From contig JALCQM010000017.1 in assembly GCA_022651245.1 (NCBI GenBank), forward strand, positions 1 to 56,880: 56,880 bases of DNA, written 5' to 3'. The notes under the pieces are model-generated. The model made no database searches. It saw nothing but the letters and a program-made list of their open reading frames with translations, and was not told the origin of the DNA. The DNA comes from Lactobacillus sp. Lineage in GTDB: Bacteria > Bacillota > Bacilli > Lactobacillales > Lactobacillaceae. This document shows positions 34,023-43,718 of the stretch, piece after piece (within the stretch, counting starts at the first letter, position 1; each line of letters starts with the position of its first letter). The position numbers and the translations under genes are program-made.

Positions 34023-36231
34023 GTGCTTCACCTCTTTCTTGGCGATTATAGTTGGTCAAGCCCCCTGCCAGTATGATTGCCCGTTCCTTGGCCGTCAGGT
34101 TACCGATGGTAAAAGCGACCGGTGACCAGGTACCGTTGTGCCACAGTTGTCCAGCCAGCACTGATCCTTCCTCACGAATAAACGTCTGTAGCCCGCTCAG
34201 CCATAACCAGTCGCCGGTACTCGGCTGAAAGTTCGGGGCAAGCAAAGGTAAAAGCCCCCAGTTGATCAAGTTAGAGCGATAACGTTTCGTCGCATAGCGC
34301 ACAGCAATATTGGCCCAGCCACCAAGTACTTTTTGACAAGAGGCGGCTTGTTCGCGCGCTGACCCATCACCTGGACATTGCGCCGCGATCAGCGTCCCCA
34401 ACCTTAATGGGGCGTCAGTTGGTAGTCTCAGCGCCGGTTTAGCGCCTGCTTGTCGCGCTGCTTCAGCTTCTTGCACACGCCGGGCGCGCCCCACATATGC
34501 CGGATCCTTTCGCGACAAGGTGAAGTTGGCCAGGAGTTCCGGATTTGAGCGGTAACTCGAGGTTTCACCCGACGGAATCAACTCATCAGTCGTGGTGACC
34601 GGATCCGTCAGGACACTCGCCACTTGCAATAACAGCTGGTCTGGTAACGCAGAGAATTCTGGCCAGGGCTTGATGTTGGGGCCGAGTTGTAGCGAAAAAT
34701 CAACTTTGGGATGACCACTATTTTGTAAAACGCGATGCCGATAGCTTGAATCATCGAACGTATACGAGACCGCTGGCGACGATGCCCAATCGCCATCGGT
34801 AGCCGCCGTGATCGCCCCACCATTCAAGACAGAAGCGGCAATCGAACGCGCATCCATCAATGCGACGCTGGCTAACTGGCCGACCGCAGGTTTAGAGCCT
34901 TCGCGGTGGACAAAATTGCGGGTCGTATGGCGAATGGCTAAGGTCCCGTTGGCAGGCGTCTCCCCACCACCGAAACAAGGCCCACAAAAAGCCGTTTTCA
35001 TAATTGCCCCGGCAGCAGTCAATGACTGGGCTTCTCCCGATTGCATCAAATATGCCGCTACCGGCATCGACGCCGGGTATACCGACAAATCACACCCGGT
35101 GGGGCCGATCGCTTGACCAGCAAGCATGTCGGCGGCAGCATGGATATTCCCGTAAGTGCCACCCGCACAGCCGGCGATCGACGCCTCCTGCGCGTACAGC
35201 CGACCGTTGTGAATATGGGTGTGCAGATTCAAGGCTAACCCCTCTCCTAACTGAGGCTGGGCCGCGACTTCGACGCTGTGAATAATGTCGTCTAAGTTAG
35301 CGTTCAACTCGTGGATACTGTACACATTGCTCGGGTGAAACGGCAAGGCAATCATCGCTCCGACCTGACTCAGGTCTAACTGGATCACGCGGTCATAATA
35401 CGCCCCCGATTCCGGCGTCAAAGGTTGATAATCTTGCAGTCGGCCATGGGTCACCAGCCACTCACGGGTCGTGGCATCAGTTTGCCACACCGAAGACAAG
35501 CACGTGGTTTCCGTCGTCATCACATCAATGCCATTACGGAAGTCCATCGGCAGACTAGCGATCCCAGGACCGATAAATTCTAAGATTTTATTGGTGACAA
35601 AATGCGTCGCAAAAACCGCCTTGATCAGCGTCAATGCGACATCTTGCGGCCCGATACCCGGCTTTGGCTGCCCCCGCAACTCCACCGCCACCACTTCTGG
35701 GCGCGCGACTTCATACGCCTGCCCTAACAATTGCTTGACTAACTCGCCACCACCTTCACCAATTGCTAAGGTCCCTAAAGCCCCGTAGCGCGTGTGCGAA
35801 TCAGAGCCTAAGATCATTTTGCCGCAACCAGCGACCATCTCTCGCATGTACTGATGGATCACCGCCATATGTGGTGGGACAAAGATCCCACCGTATTTTT
35901 GCGCGGCTGATAACCCAAACCGATGATCGTCGGCGTTGATTGTTCCCCCAACTGCACATAAACTGTTGTGACAATTCGTCAAAATATACGGCAGTGGAAA
36001 ATGAGTTAAGCCACTTGCCTTGGCGGTTTGCACGATTCCCACATAGGTAATGTCGTACGAGGCCAACGCGTCAAAATGGAGGGCTAGCTGATCAGTTGTG
36101 CCCGTATTATGCTGGCGGATGATCTTAGCCGTGATCGTCTTTTGACGGGCAACAGCTTGTTGCGTGGGCGACAATGGTTGTCGTTGCCACCGTCCCGCTT
36201 CATACACACTACCTACCGCACTTAATCGCAT
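34006..36231 (-). CDS. Aconitase-superfamily hydratase (YbhJ-like)
   Basis: A 741-residue aconitase-fold protein resembling the YbhJ group. It shows LGSDSHTRYGALG, the cysteine motif FCGPCFGGGE (Fe-S ligands) and the swivel-domain signature GDGSAREQAA. ATG 36231 is used; open frame upstream is inside the next gene. It overlaps that aconitase by 10 bp. Substrate not known: it could hydrate/dehydrate a tricarboxylate related to citrate. Two aconitase-type enzymes side by side suggest either a two-step pathway or different substrates. Confidence 0.82.
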   Translation of the reverse strand: MRLSAVGSVYEAGRWQRQPLSPTQQAVARQKTITAKIIRQHNTGTTDQLALHFDALASYDITYVGIVQTAKASGLTHFPLPYILTNCHNSLCAVGGTINADDHRFGLSAAQKYGGIFVPPHMAVIHQYMREMVAGCGKMILGSDSHTRYGALGTLAIGEGGGELVKQLLGQAYEVARPEVVAVELRGQPKPGIGPQDVALTLIKAVFATHFVTNKILEFIGPGIASLPMDFRNGIDVMTTETTCLSSVWQTDATTREWLVTHGRLQDYQPLTPESGAYYDRVIQLDLSQVGAMIALPFHPSNVYSIHELNANLDDIIHSVEVAAQPQLGEGLALNLHTHIHNGRLYAQEASIAGCAGGTYGNIHAAADMLAGQAIGPTGCDLSVYPASMPVAAYLMQSGEAQSLTAAGAIMKTAFCGPCFGGGETPANGTLAIRHTTRNFVHREGSKPAVGQLASVALMDARSIAASVLNGGAITAATDGDWASSPAVSYTFDDSSYRHRVLQNSGHPKVDFSLQLGPNIKPWPEFSALPDQLLLQVASVLTDPVTTTDELIPSGETSSYRSNPELLANFTLSRKDPAYVGRARRVQEAEAARQAGAKPALRLPTDAPLRLGTLIAAQCPGDGSAREQAASCQKVLGGWANIAVRYATKRYRSNLINWGLLPLLAPNFQPSTGDWLWLSGLQTFIREEGSVLAGQLWHNGTWSPVAFTIGNLTAKERAIILAGGLTNYNRQERGEAHVTNI

Positions 36232-38153
36232 GGTCCTGCCTCGCTTTCTTTGACCGCATTCAACTTCCCGCCCACCATGACCGTGTGTCGGTCGTCTCGC
36301 CCTAACGGCATCGTCACCGTGAAGCGCGTTTTTTGCGTCAGGTTCTCCACAGTAACGGTTGGCGCAGCCTCGAATTGGGCCAGGTCCACTTGCAGCTGGT
36401 CGCCTGCTTGGATCGCCGCATAGTCTGCGGCATTGGTAAACAGCAGCGGGACGACACCCCAATTGACCAAATTGGCCAGGTGCAAGCGTGCAAACCCCTT
36501 GGCGATGATCACGGCGATCCGCAAGTACCGGGGGATGATCGCCGCTTGTTCCCGGCTAGACCCTTGACCGTAATTGGCCCCGGCGACCAGTATCCCCCCG
36601 GCAGCAGCTTGCGCCCGCTGATAAAATGTCGGGTCAATACTCTGGAAGCTATGCTGGGAAATTGCTGGAATGTTCGAGCGAATCGGTAAGTATAACGCCC
36701 CTGCCGGGCAAATATCATCAGTCGTCACATTATCCGGAAGCTTTAACAACACCGGTCCCCCAAGCGTCGCGGCATGCTGCCCAAACTGCGGTAAAGGCAG
36801 CAAGTTGGGGCCGTAGGTGACCGTGGTAACCGGCTGGGGCACGATGAACAGATTCGCGGGCCGCTGATAATGCGTCGGTGCCGCTGCCGGCGCTTGCGGC
36901 CACGTCATGGTGCGCGGATCCGTAATTACCCCGGTAATCGCGCTGGCGACCGCGACTTCTGGGGCCGCCAAATAGACTTGATCATCAGCTGTACCAGACC
37001 GCCCGGCGAAATTCCGCGGGGTGGTCCGCAACGAGACGCCATGCGTCTGTGGGGCGAAGCCGCAACCGTTGCAGCCGCCACACATCGGTTCAAAGATGCG
37101 GACGCCGGCGTCGACCAAATCACCAAAAGCACCCACTTGCATCGCCGCTTTGAGCACCGTGCGGGTCGACGGGTACAAGCCTGCATCGACGTGACTGGCG
37201 ACCCGTTGCCCCGCAAACATTGCCGCGATCTGCAGCACATCTGGCAAAGCCGTGTTGGTACAACTACCCAGCATCACCTGGTCTAACTTAATCCCCGCAA
37301 CGGTTTTGACAGGAACGACCTTGCCTGGTGAATGGGGCAATGCGATCAGCGGTTCGAGCTGATCCAAAGCAATTTCGATTTGGCCATCATAGTGGGCATC
37401 AGCATCGGCCGTCAGCGGTACCCAGTCTTCTTCGCGATCATGAGCGGCTAACCAAGTCCGTGTCTGCGCATCACTCGGAAATAGTGAGCTGGTCGCACCA
37501 GTTTCGGTACCCATATTGGTAATCGTCGAACGCTCGGTCACGCTCAACGTCGCCACCCCAGGGCCGGTATATTCTAGAACCTGGCCCACGGCGCCTTTCA
37601 CCCCGACCTGTTGTAACACCTTCAAGATCACATTCTTGGCCGACACCAATGGCGGTAGCTGACCCGTCAAGTGCACATTGAGCACCTGAGGCATCGCGAG
37701 GTACACTGGCTGGCCCGCCATCGCCAAAGCAGCATCGAACCCACCAACGCCGATGCCTAACATCCCTAAGCCACCTTGAGCCGGTGTGTGTGAATCCCCG
37801 CCGATCAAAGTTTTACCGGGAATGCCAAAGTACTCCAGGTGCAGCTGGTGACAGATCCCACTACCTGGACGGGCGCAGATCACCCCGTACTTCGCGCACA
37901 TCTGCTCTAGGAACAAATGGTCATCTGCATTTTTGTAATCGGCTTGCAGCATATTGTGATCAATATATTGAACGGACACTTCCGTTTGGACATGCGTGAT
38001 GCCCAGTTGGTCCAACGCTAAGAACGTCATTACCGCGTTCAGGTCATGTCCTAGCGTCTGGTGTGCCCGCAAGCCAATCCGGCTGCCGCGCTGCCGCCAA
38101 TCTCCTACCACAATGCTATTTTGGATACATTTTTCCGTTACTGTCAGTCCCAT
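36222..38153 (-). CDS. Aconitate hydratase family protein
   Basis: A 643-residue member of the short bacterial aconitase group. It has IGGDSHTPAQGGLG, GSCTN (first Fe-S Cys), MCGGCNGCG (other Cys ligands) and the swivel motif GQGSSREQAA. It probably interconverts citrate and isocitrate with a [4Fe-4S] cluster. It is first gene of the aconitase/hydratase/IDH operon, divergent from a LysR gene 113 bp away that probably regulates it. Open possibility: a related substrate such as methylcitrate or homoaconitate. Confidence 0.88.
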   Translation of the reverse strand: MGLTVTEKCIQNSIVVGDWRQRGSRIGLRAHQTLGHDLNAVMTFLALDQLGITHVQTEVSVQYIDHNMLQADYKNADDHLFLEQMCAKYGVICARPGSGICHQLHLEYFGIPGKTLIGGDSHTPAQGGLGMLGIGVGGFDAALAMAGQPVYLAMPQVLNVHLTGQLPPLVSAKNVILKVLQQVGVKGAVGQVLEYTGPGVATLSVTERSTITNMGTETGATSSLFPSDAQTRTWLAAHDREEDWVPLTADADAHYDGQIEIALDQLEPLIALPHSPGKVVPVKTVAGIKLDQVMLGSCTNTALPDVLQIAAMFAGQRVASHVDAGLYPSTRTVLKAAMQVGAFGDLVDAGVRIFEPMCGGCNGCGFAPQTHGVSLRTTPRNFAGRSGTADDQVYLAAPEVAVASAITGVITDPRTMTWPQAPAAAPTHYQRPANLFIVPQPVTTVTYGPNLLPLPQFGQHAATLGGPVLLKLPDNVTTDDICPAGALYLPIRSNIPAISQHSFQSIDPTFYQRAQAAAGGILVAGANYGQGSSREQAAIIPRYLRIAVIIAKGFARLHLANLVNWGVVPLLFTNAADYAAIQAGDQLQVDLAQFEAAPTVTVENLTQKTRFTVTMPLGRDDRHTVMVGGKLNAVKESEAGPCD

Positions 38154-38220
38154 CCGCTCACCTCCATCGTGAATTCGGTTACAGATTCAGCATATAAGCT
38201 CGCGGCGATAACGTAAAATA

Positions 38221-38254
38221 TGCTATTCTGATAGCAGCAATAACTATCAGTTAT
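38221..38254. promoter_or_regulatory. Two inverted repeats in the aconitase-LysR intergenic region
   Basis: TGCTATTCTGATAGCA (38221-38236) and ATAACTATCAGTTAT (38240-38254) are near-adjacent dyads. The second contains the LysR-type T-N11-A pattern. They sit right before the lysR start, as expected for sites of autoregulation and divergent control. Confidence 0.6.
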
Positions 38255-38266
38255 GGAGGCGCGCTA

Positions 38267-39136
38267 ATGGACCTACGGGATGTGACCATGTGGCTGACCC
38301 TAGCAGAAGAACGCAATATTACCAAAACAGCTTCCCGCTTGTTTATCTCCCAACCTGCGCTCACCAAGCGGATCAATAAAACCGAAGCCGAGTTTGGCGT
38401 GGCGCTCCTTATTCGTGCACACGATGGCATCCGCTTCACCGCTGCCGGACAACGATTAGTCACCCACTGCACGATCTTGCAAAACGACTACCATGCCCTC
38501 CAAGCTGACCTCCACGACACCGCCCAAGGGTTGCGTGGCACCTTGAGTCTAGGTGTCACCGAGGTTTTCGCTCATTACCAGTTACCCCAACTGCTCAAGG
38601 ATTTCCAGGACAAATATCCGCAGGTCCTCATCAATGTGCAAACGGCCCGCTCTAAGGAAATTTACGCCCTGCTCCAACAGCAAAGCGTGCCCTTGGCGAT
38701 CCTGTGTGAAGGCTATGCTTGGGCCGATTCCCGGCAACTTTTACAAACAGAGGCGCTGTGCTTGGCGAGCCACACGCCAATACAATGGCCAGAGCTGCCC
38801 AACACCCCCCAAGTCCGCTACCGCACGGATCCCTATTTCACCAGCCAAATCGACCGCTGGTGGCATGAGCGGTTCACATCTGCACCGCCAGAGCGGATCC
38901 ACACCAACAACATCGATACCGCGCTGGCGTTCGTGCAAGCCGGCCTCGGCTGGGCGATATTGCCCACGACGAGCCTACACGACTTCACCGGCTACCAATT
39001 ACCCCTGACTTGGTTGAACGGCCAGCCTTTCACACGTTCCACTTGGCTTTACTACGCTAAGGCCAGCGAGAAATCCCCTGTCGTTGCCCGCTTTGTGAAC
39101 TGGTTGGCCAACCGGCAAGGCACCAGCACGCCTTAA
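38267..39136 (+). CDS. LysR-family regulator
   Basis: A 289-residue LTTR: N-terminal helix-turn-helix (TKTASRLFISQPALTKRI, ~20-37) and periplasmic-binding-like effector domain (~90-285). GGAGG precedes the ATG. It is divergent from the aconitase operon, with dyads between them, so it most likely controls citrate/isocitrate conversion. Together with the LysR at 42806 it shares the C-terminal layout (LAFVQAGLGWAILP... and LNGQPFTR), suggesting duplication. Confidence 0.9.
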   Translation: MDLRDVTMWLTLAEERNITKTASRLFISQPALTKRINKTEAEFGVALLIRAHDGIRFTAAGQRLVTHCTILQNDYHALQADLHDTAQGLRGTLSLGVTEVFAHYQLPQLLKDFQDKYPQVLINVQTARSKEIYALLQQQSVPLAILCEGYAWADSRQLLQTEALCLASHTPIQWPELPNTPQVRYRTDPYFTSQIDRWWHERFTSAPPERIHTNNIDTALAFVQAGLGWAILPTTSLHDFTGYQLPLTWLNGQPFTRSTWLYYAKASEKSPVVARFVNWLANRQGTSTP

Positions 39137-39151
39137 TCCCACCACCAAAAA

Positions 39152-39202
39152 AAGCACTCACGCCCAGCGATTCAAAGAACGAATCGCTGGGCGTGAGTGC
39201 TT
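39152..39202. terminator. Convergent terminator between LysR and GntR genes
   Basis: A perfect 22-bp stem (39152-39173 with 39181-39202) and a 7-nt loop, with a T-run of seven on the minus strand. It ends both the plus-strand LysR and minus-strand GntR transcripts. Confidence 0.92.
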
Positions 39203-39206
39203 TACT

Positions 39207-39905
39207 TCAGTTTGCTGTTGTACCGTGGTCCAACTGGGCCGCGACAAAGGCCTCTGCAGCTTGTTCGTGGGCGACCAGTCGGGCCACTAGCGTTGTGGTG
39301 TCACGATTGGAAAAGCACCAAGCCAACTGTTCATGCTCACGCATCGCGGCCTGCCGGCGTTGGACATCTGCCAGCGAAATTGCGCGATAGCGGGCAAAAT
39401 ACGGAGAAAGTTCGGCGCTCATCCGAGTCAAATGGGGCATTGCGGCCAGTGCGTAAAACAGCGCGTTGAATTGCCGACTAGCCTCTCTAACACCGTCAAC
39501 ATCGCCGCTGGCATCAGCTTGCCGTGCCGCCAACAAGACCTTGGCGAACCGCACTTCATCTGCTTTTTGCTTGTGCCGTTGCGCGGTGGCCACCGCCAAG
39601 CTATCTAGCGCCTGCCGAAGAGCAAAAATTTGCGTCCGAGATTCGGCGACAGCACAGTTCACATACACCGCCCCTTTTTTCAAGTACACGAGTTCTTCCG
39701 CTTGCAAACGACGAAAAGCTTGGCGGATCGGCGTTCGGCTGATATGAGCATGATTGGCCAAGGCAAACTCGTTCAAACGTGTCTCCGCAGGCAACTCACC
39801 GGTGACGATGGCTTGCTTCGTTGCCCGATAAACTTCATCTGTCAGGGTTTTCCCCACATCAAAGTGCATCCGCGCCACGATACGCTTACTAACATCCCCA
39901 TTCAT
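39207..39905 (-). CDS. GntR-family (FCD) regulator
   Basis: A 232-residue GntR regulator with LNEFALANHAHISRTPIRQAF (helix-turn-helix part NHAHISRTPIRQAF) and an FCD domain. It resembles the CitO-like protein at 22035 in layout. ATG 39905 lies 7 bp after the citF2 stop with a weak GGGG site, so it is likely cotranscribed and coupled with the second cit operon. It probably controls that operon. Confidence 0.85.
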   Translation of the reverse strand: MNGDVSKRIVARMHFDVGKTLTDEVYRATKQAIVTGELPAETRLNEFALANHAHISRTPIRQAFRRLQAEELVYLKKGAVYVNCAVAESRTQIFALRQALDSLAVATAQRHKQKADEVRFAKVLLAARQADASGDVDGVREASRQFNALFYALAAMPHLTRMSAELSPYFARYRAISLADVQRRQAAMREHEQLAWCFSNRDTTTLVARLVAHEQAAEAFVAAQLDHGTTAN

Positions 39906-39912
39906 GCACCGA

Positions 39913-41463
39913 CTACCCCGGCAACTTCGGCTGCTTAACGACGTCGAGTAACGTCCCATCGCGGTATTCGATCAAGGCCACGACCTTATCCTCGAACTGC
40001 AATGGTGCCGGTTCTCCGGCATACTGGTAGGCCAAATCTCGCAGCGCTTCGATGGTCAGCAACGGAATGTCAGTGTCGGCAAAGGCTGCCAGCAAGTCTT
40101 GGCGCCGTGGATTCACGGCCACCCCATAGTCGGTCACGACGATATCGACGCTTTCGCCTGGGGTCGTGACACTGGTGACACGGGTGCGGACCGTTGCCAG
40201 ACGGCTGCGGATCAGCGGGGCGACGATGATCGTCACTTTGGCGCCTGCCGCGGTATCAGGATGCCCACCAGGCGCCCCTTGCAAGATCCCCGTCGAGCCT
40301 TGGACCACGTTGACGTTGAAGTCGACATCGACTTCCAAGGCACCTAAGATCACGAAGTCCAGTTGGTTGACGAAGGCCCCCTTGTTAAACGGATTGGCGT
40401 ATTGTGAAGCGGTGATCTCATAGTGGTTGCGATCGGTCAAAACCGAACCGACCGCCGCCAGATCGAAGGCCTGATCATCCAAAATAGTTTGAATATAACC
40501 TTCATGGAACAAATTAACGATCGGTTAGGTGACGCCACCCATGGCCCAGCGGCACTTGATGTGACTCGCTTGCATGTATTGCTTCAAGAAGATCGTGGTC
40601 GCCAAGCTCGGACCACCGGCACCGGTCTGGAACGTGAAGCCATCTTTGAATAAGCCCGAGTAATACATACATTTGGCCGCATTTTCGGCAATGCCTAGTT
40701 CGCGGGTATCTTTGCTCAGCCGCAACGCCCCGGTCGCAATCTTATTCGGATCGCCGATTTTGTCCACGGTGACCACGTAATCGACGTCAATGCCTTGGAT
40801 TGCTGCCGGGAAGTTCGGCGCAGCCACTAGAGTGTCGGTCAAGATCACCACTTGATCGGCATAATGGACGTCAGAGCCCATATAGGATAAAACGCCGGTA
40901 TCTGACTGTCCGCCTTTACCACTGGCGTTCCCGAATTGGTCGCTCGTCGGGGCCCCGATGAAGGCCACGTCGATATGGATCGTTCCGTCTTCGATGGCGC
41001 GCGCCCGCCCGCCATGGGTGCGGATCACGGCGGGATGTTTAAGCTGCCCAGCCGAGACCACTTCGCCGATTTCATCACGGATCCCGGAAGTCGAGATGCC
41101 GGTGACGGTACCGTCTTGGATGCACGTGACCAGGTAATTATGGGCCTTGCCGAGGCTAGAGGCACAAACGGTCAGGTCCTTGATCCCCAATTCGTGGATC
41201 GCCTTCATCACCATGTTAACGATGTCGTCGCCATCGCGTAAATGATGATGAAACGAAATTGTCATCCCGTCTGTCAAACCCGTCGCCACCACGGCGTCTT
41301 TGACAGAAGCCAGCAGTTTATCAGCTTGTGGCCGCACGTAGGCGCGCACGGTCGGCGCCGCTTTTTGATACTGGTAACCATCACGGTAATAGATCCCTTG
41401 GAAGGGTTCGATCCCATCGTGCAAGAATTCGTCTGGGATCTCTCGTCCTGCTGCGTTGATCAT
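39913..41463 (-). pseudogene. citF2: Second citrate lyase alpha subunit, interrupted by an in-frame stop
   Basis: Two blocks in the same frame make one CitF-like protein: 40525-41463 (312 residues, ending AMGGVT) and 39913-40512, continuing FHEGYIQTIL. They are separated by a single TAA at 40525-40527. The intact copy reads GGITNAMVELLEEG where this one reads GGVT-stop-PIVNLFHEG, so nothing is lost apart from one codon (AAA to TAA would be one change). The rest is uninterrupted. AGGGGG precedes the ATG, which overlaps the citE2 stop. Either a recent nonsense mutation, a sequencing error, or stop read-through. Confidence 0.9.
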
Positions 41464-42359
41464 GCTAAGTCCCCCTTATATAACCCTGCCGCCTTGGCCA
41501 GATTCAAGGTGCGCTGTGCGCCTTCGACCCAGGCAATGTCGACCATCTTGCCATCGACAGTCAACACGCCGACGCCTTTATCGCCATTATCGCGGACGGC
41601 TTGGATCACGTGTTCGGCGTGGGTGATTTCTTTGGCCGACGGGTTGAAGATTTCGTGTGCAATTTTGATCTGCTTTGGCGAAATCAACGACTTACCGTCA
41701 AACCCCATATTCTTGATCAACGCGACTTCTTCCTTGAAACCCGCCATGTTATCGATATCGGTGTACACGGTGTCAAACGCCATCACACCAGCAGCGCGGG
41801 CCGCAATGATCATTTGACTACGGGCGCCGAACAACTCGGTGCCGGCAACGGTGCGCTTGGCGTGCAACGTCCGCACGTAATCCCCCGCACTCAATGCGAT
41901 GCCCATCAAGCGCTCGGAGCTTTTGGCAATCTCATACGCGTTGATGATCGCCAAAGGGGACTCCAAAGCGGCCATCAACATCGTGCTGCCGACCGGGCGC
42001 TGAAACTGCTTTTCGGCGGCGGCCACTTTGGCTTCGACCATCTGGACATCACTGGCGGTTTCCGTTTTCGGCAACCGAATGCCTTCTGCACCGCCGGCTA
42101 CGGCTGCCTTGATGTCTTCTTCAAACAGGTCCGTATCCAAGCCGTTGATCCGCACCCAACGCTCGACCCCGCGGTAATCCACGTGCTTCAGCGTTTGGTA
42201 CAACTGGAAGCGTGCCGCGTCTTTTTCATTGGCGGCAACGGCATCTTCGAGGTCTAGGATCACACAATCTGGTTGATAGACGAACGCATCTTTGACCAAG
42301 GCGGCCCGCTGCGTATTCAAAAAGATCATCGTTCGGCGAATTCGCTCAGTCACTGCCAT
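41460..42359 (-). CDS. citE2: Second citrate lyase beta subunit (citryl-ACP lyase-like)
   Basis: A 299-residue HpcH/CitE protein with VILDLEDAVAANEKD, RLPKTE, AALESPLAIINAYEIA and KSLISPKQI. It is clearly diverged from CitE at 26361 (for example MALSAGDY for GAEDYL), so it was not duplicated recently. It lies between citD2 and citF2 with stop/start overlaps. It may act on citrate or a related acid such as citramalate. Confidence 0.92.
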   Translation of the reverse strand: MAVTERIRRTMIFLNTQRAALVKDAFVYQPDCVILDLEDAVAANEKDAARFQLYQTLKHVDYRGVERWVRINGLDTDLFEEDIKAAVAGGAEGIRLPKTETASDVQMVEAKVAAAEKQFQRPVGSTMLMAALESPLAIINAYEIAKSSERLMGIALSAGDYVRTLHAKRTVAGTELFGARSQMIIAARAAGVMAFDTVYTDIDNMAGFKEEVALIKNMGFDGKSLISPKQIKIAHEIFNPSAKEITHAEHVIQAVRDNGDKGVGVLTVDGKMVDIAWVEGAQRTLNLAKAAGLYKGDLA

Positions 42360-42653
42360 TTATAACACCCCCCAATCAAAGTCGTGTTGCTGACCCAGCG
42401 CACGGTAATACGCCGTTTCGATTCGGGCCTTCAACGTGCAATCCAAAGCGCCTTTATCGGTGATCGTGAGTGTCGCGTTGGTGATCCCCAGCGTTGTGAT
42501 CAAGTCTCGGGCCAATTGTTCGATATGTGCCCCGTATTGGGCGTAGACACTACTCTCCAAGTGGATCGCCACCCCTTGTGGACGCGGTTCGATCAAGACT
42601 TGGGCGTCACTGGATTCTAATGTGCCGGCCAAGGCACTCGTTGTGATAGCCAT
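42360..42653 (-). CDS. citD2: Second citrate lyase acyl carrier protein
   Basis: A 97-residue CitD-like carrier with AGTLESSD (S14 for the prosthetic group) and [13 protein letters not shown]. It is the first gene of citD2-citE2-citF2. No citC, citX or citG lies in this operon, so activation would depend on the products of the main cluster. Confidence 0.92.
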   Translation of the reverse strand: MAITTSALAGTLESSDAQVLIEPRPQGVAIHLESSVYAQYGAHIEQLARDLITTLGITNATLTITDKGALDCTLKARIETAYYRALGQQHDFDWGVL

Positions 42654-42805
42654 AGATTCACCTTCTCTTTAAGATGTCTCTACTGTAAACGCTTCTTGCC
42701 ATGCCGAAAACCACCAAAAGTGCAGGCCAGCCATGCCCAAAACGCCTACCGCCTATTTTTTCCTTGATGTTGCGCGCGTATACTGGGCTTACGGAGGTAC
42801 TCACG

Positions 42806-43609
42806 ATGGACGAACGCGATATTGAAATGTTATTGGCATTAGAAAAGGCGAAAAGCATCACCTACGCCGCAGAACTGCTGTTTATCAACCAGTCTTCCTT
42901 ATCTAAACGCCTGCACGCCTTAGAGGAGCAGCTGGCACAACCCTTAGTGATCCGTAGCAATGCCGGAATCTTATTCACCCCCGCCGGGCTGGCCGCACTC
43001 GCCGCTGCCCACCAGATTCGGCGCATCACGCAGAATTTGCACGCCTCTTTGAGCGATCCTAAAGCCCCTTTACACGGCAATTTGGTCATCGGCTGTTCAC
43101 TCGATTTTGCCCAGTTTGAGCTGGCATCGATCCTGTCACGCTTCCATGCGGCTTACCCGAACATCGCTCTCACCATTAACACAGGCTACAGTCGGCACGT
43201 CTATCAGCGGGTGCTGGCCGACGAGTACGACCTCGGGATCGTGCGCGGTGATTTTTACGGGAGTTTGACCAAGACGAACATCGCAAGCGATACCGTCTAT
43301 TTGATCAATCAGCGCCCGCTAATGCTCGCAGACCTCGCACACCAGGCCTTCATCAGCCGCCGCAGTGACGTCAACTTCCAAAACGCCATGCAACGCTGGT
43401 TGAGTGAACACCAGCTCGACACCAGCGACCAAACCATCTTGTCGGTCGATAACCTCGCCTCCTGCGTCGAATTCGTCGCCGCCGGCTTAGGCTGGGCACT
43501 CGCACCGGGCTTAGCTTTACGCCATTTCACCGGCTTCAAGCAACCGCTGACGCTTGACGGCCAGCCCTTTACCCGCAACACCTACCTAGTGCAAAAAGCC
43601 CCGAGTTAA
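42806..43609 (+). CDS. LysR-family regulator, second
   Basis: A 267-residue LTTR: helix-turn-helix SITYAAELLFINQSSLSKRL (~16-35) and an effector domain. ATG 42806 has CGGAGG upstream; the 105 bp of open frame before it is not used. It is divergent from citD2E2F2 and probably regulates it. Similar in layout to the LysR at 38267. A TATACT -10-like box lies at ~42778. Confidence 0.9.
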   Translation: MDERDIEMLLALEKAKSITYAAELLFINQSSLSKRLHALEEQLAQPLVIRSNAGILFTPAGLAALAAAHQIRRITQNLHASLSDPKAPLHGNLVIGCSLDFAQFELASILSRFHAAYPNIALTINTGYSRHVYQRVLADEYDLGIVRGDFYGSLTKTNIASDTVYLINQRPLMLADLAHQAFISRRSDVNFQNAMQRWLSEHQLDTSDQTILSVDNLASCVEFVAAGLGWALAPGLALRHFTGFKQPLTLDGQPFTRNTYLVQKAPS

Positions 43610-43661
43610 GACCTGCCGCAAGCACGGGCCTTCACTGCGCTTTGCCAAGAAAACGCAAACT

Positions 43662-43696
43662 AAAAGACGCGCCCTCGAGGGAAACGCGCCTTTTTT
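43662..43696. terminator. Convergent terminator between LysR and aldo/keto reductase
   Basis: A hairpin with outer stem AAGACGCG / CGCGCCTT and inner palindrome CCTCGAGG, followed by TTTTTT on the plus strand and TTTT on the minus strand. Confidence 0.75.
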
Positions 43697-43718
43697 GACG
43701 AGTTAAAACCGGCGTTAG

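Noticed and set aside
36232..36462. 77-residue N-terminal extension of the YbhJ-like hydratase
   Set aside because: It lies wholly inside the upstream aconitase gene in another frame and is Arg/Gly-rich out-of-frame translation.
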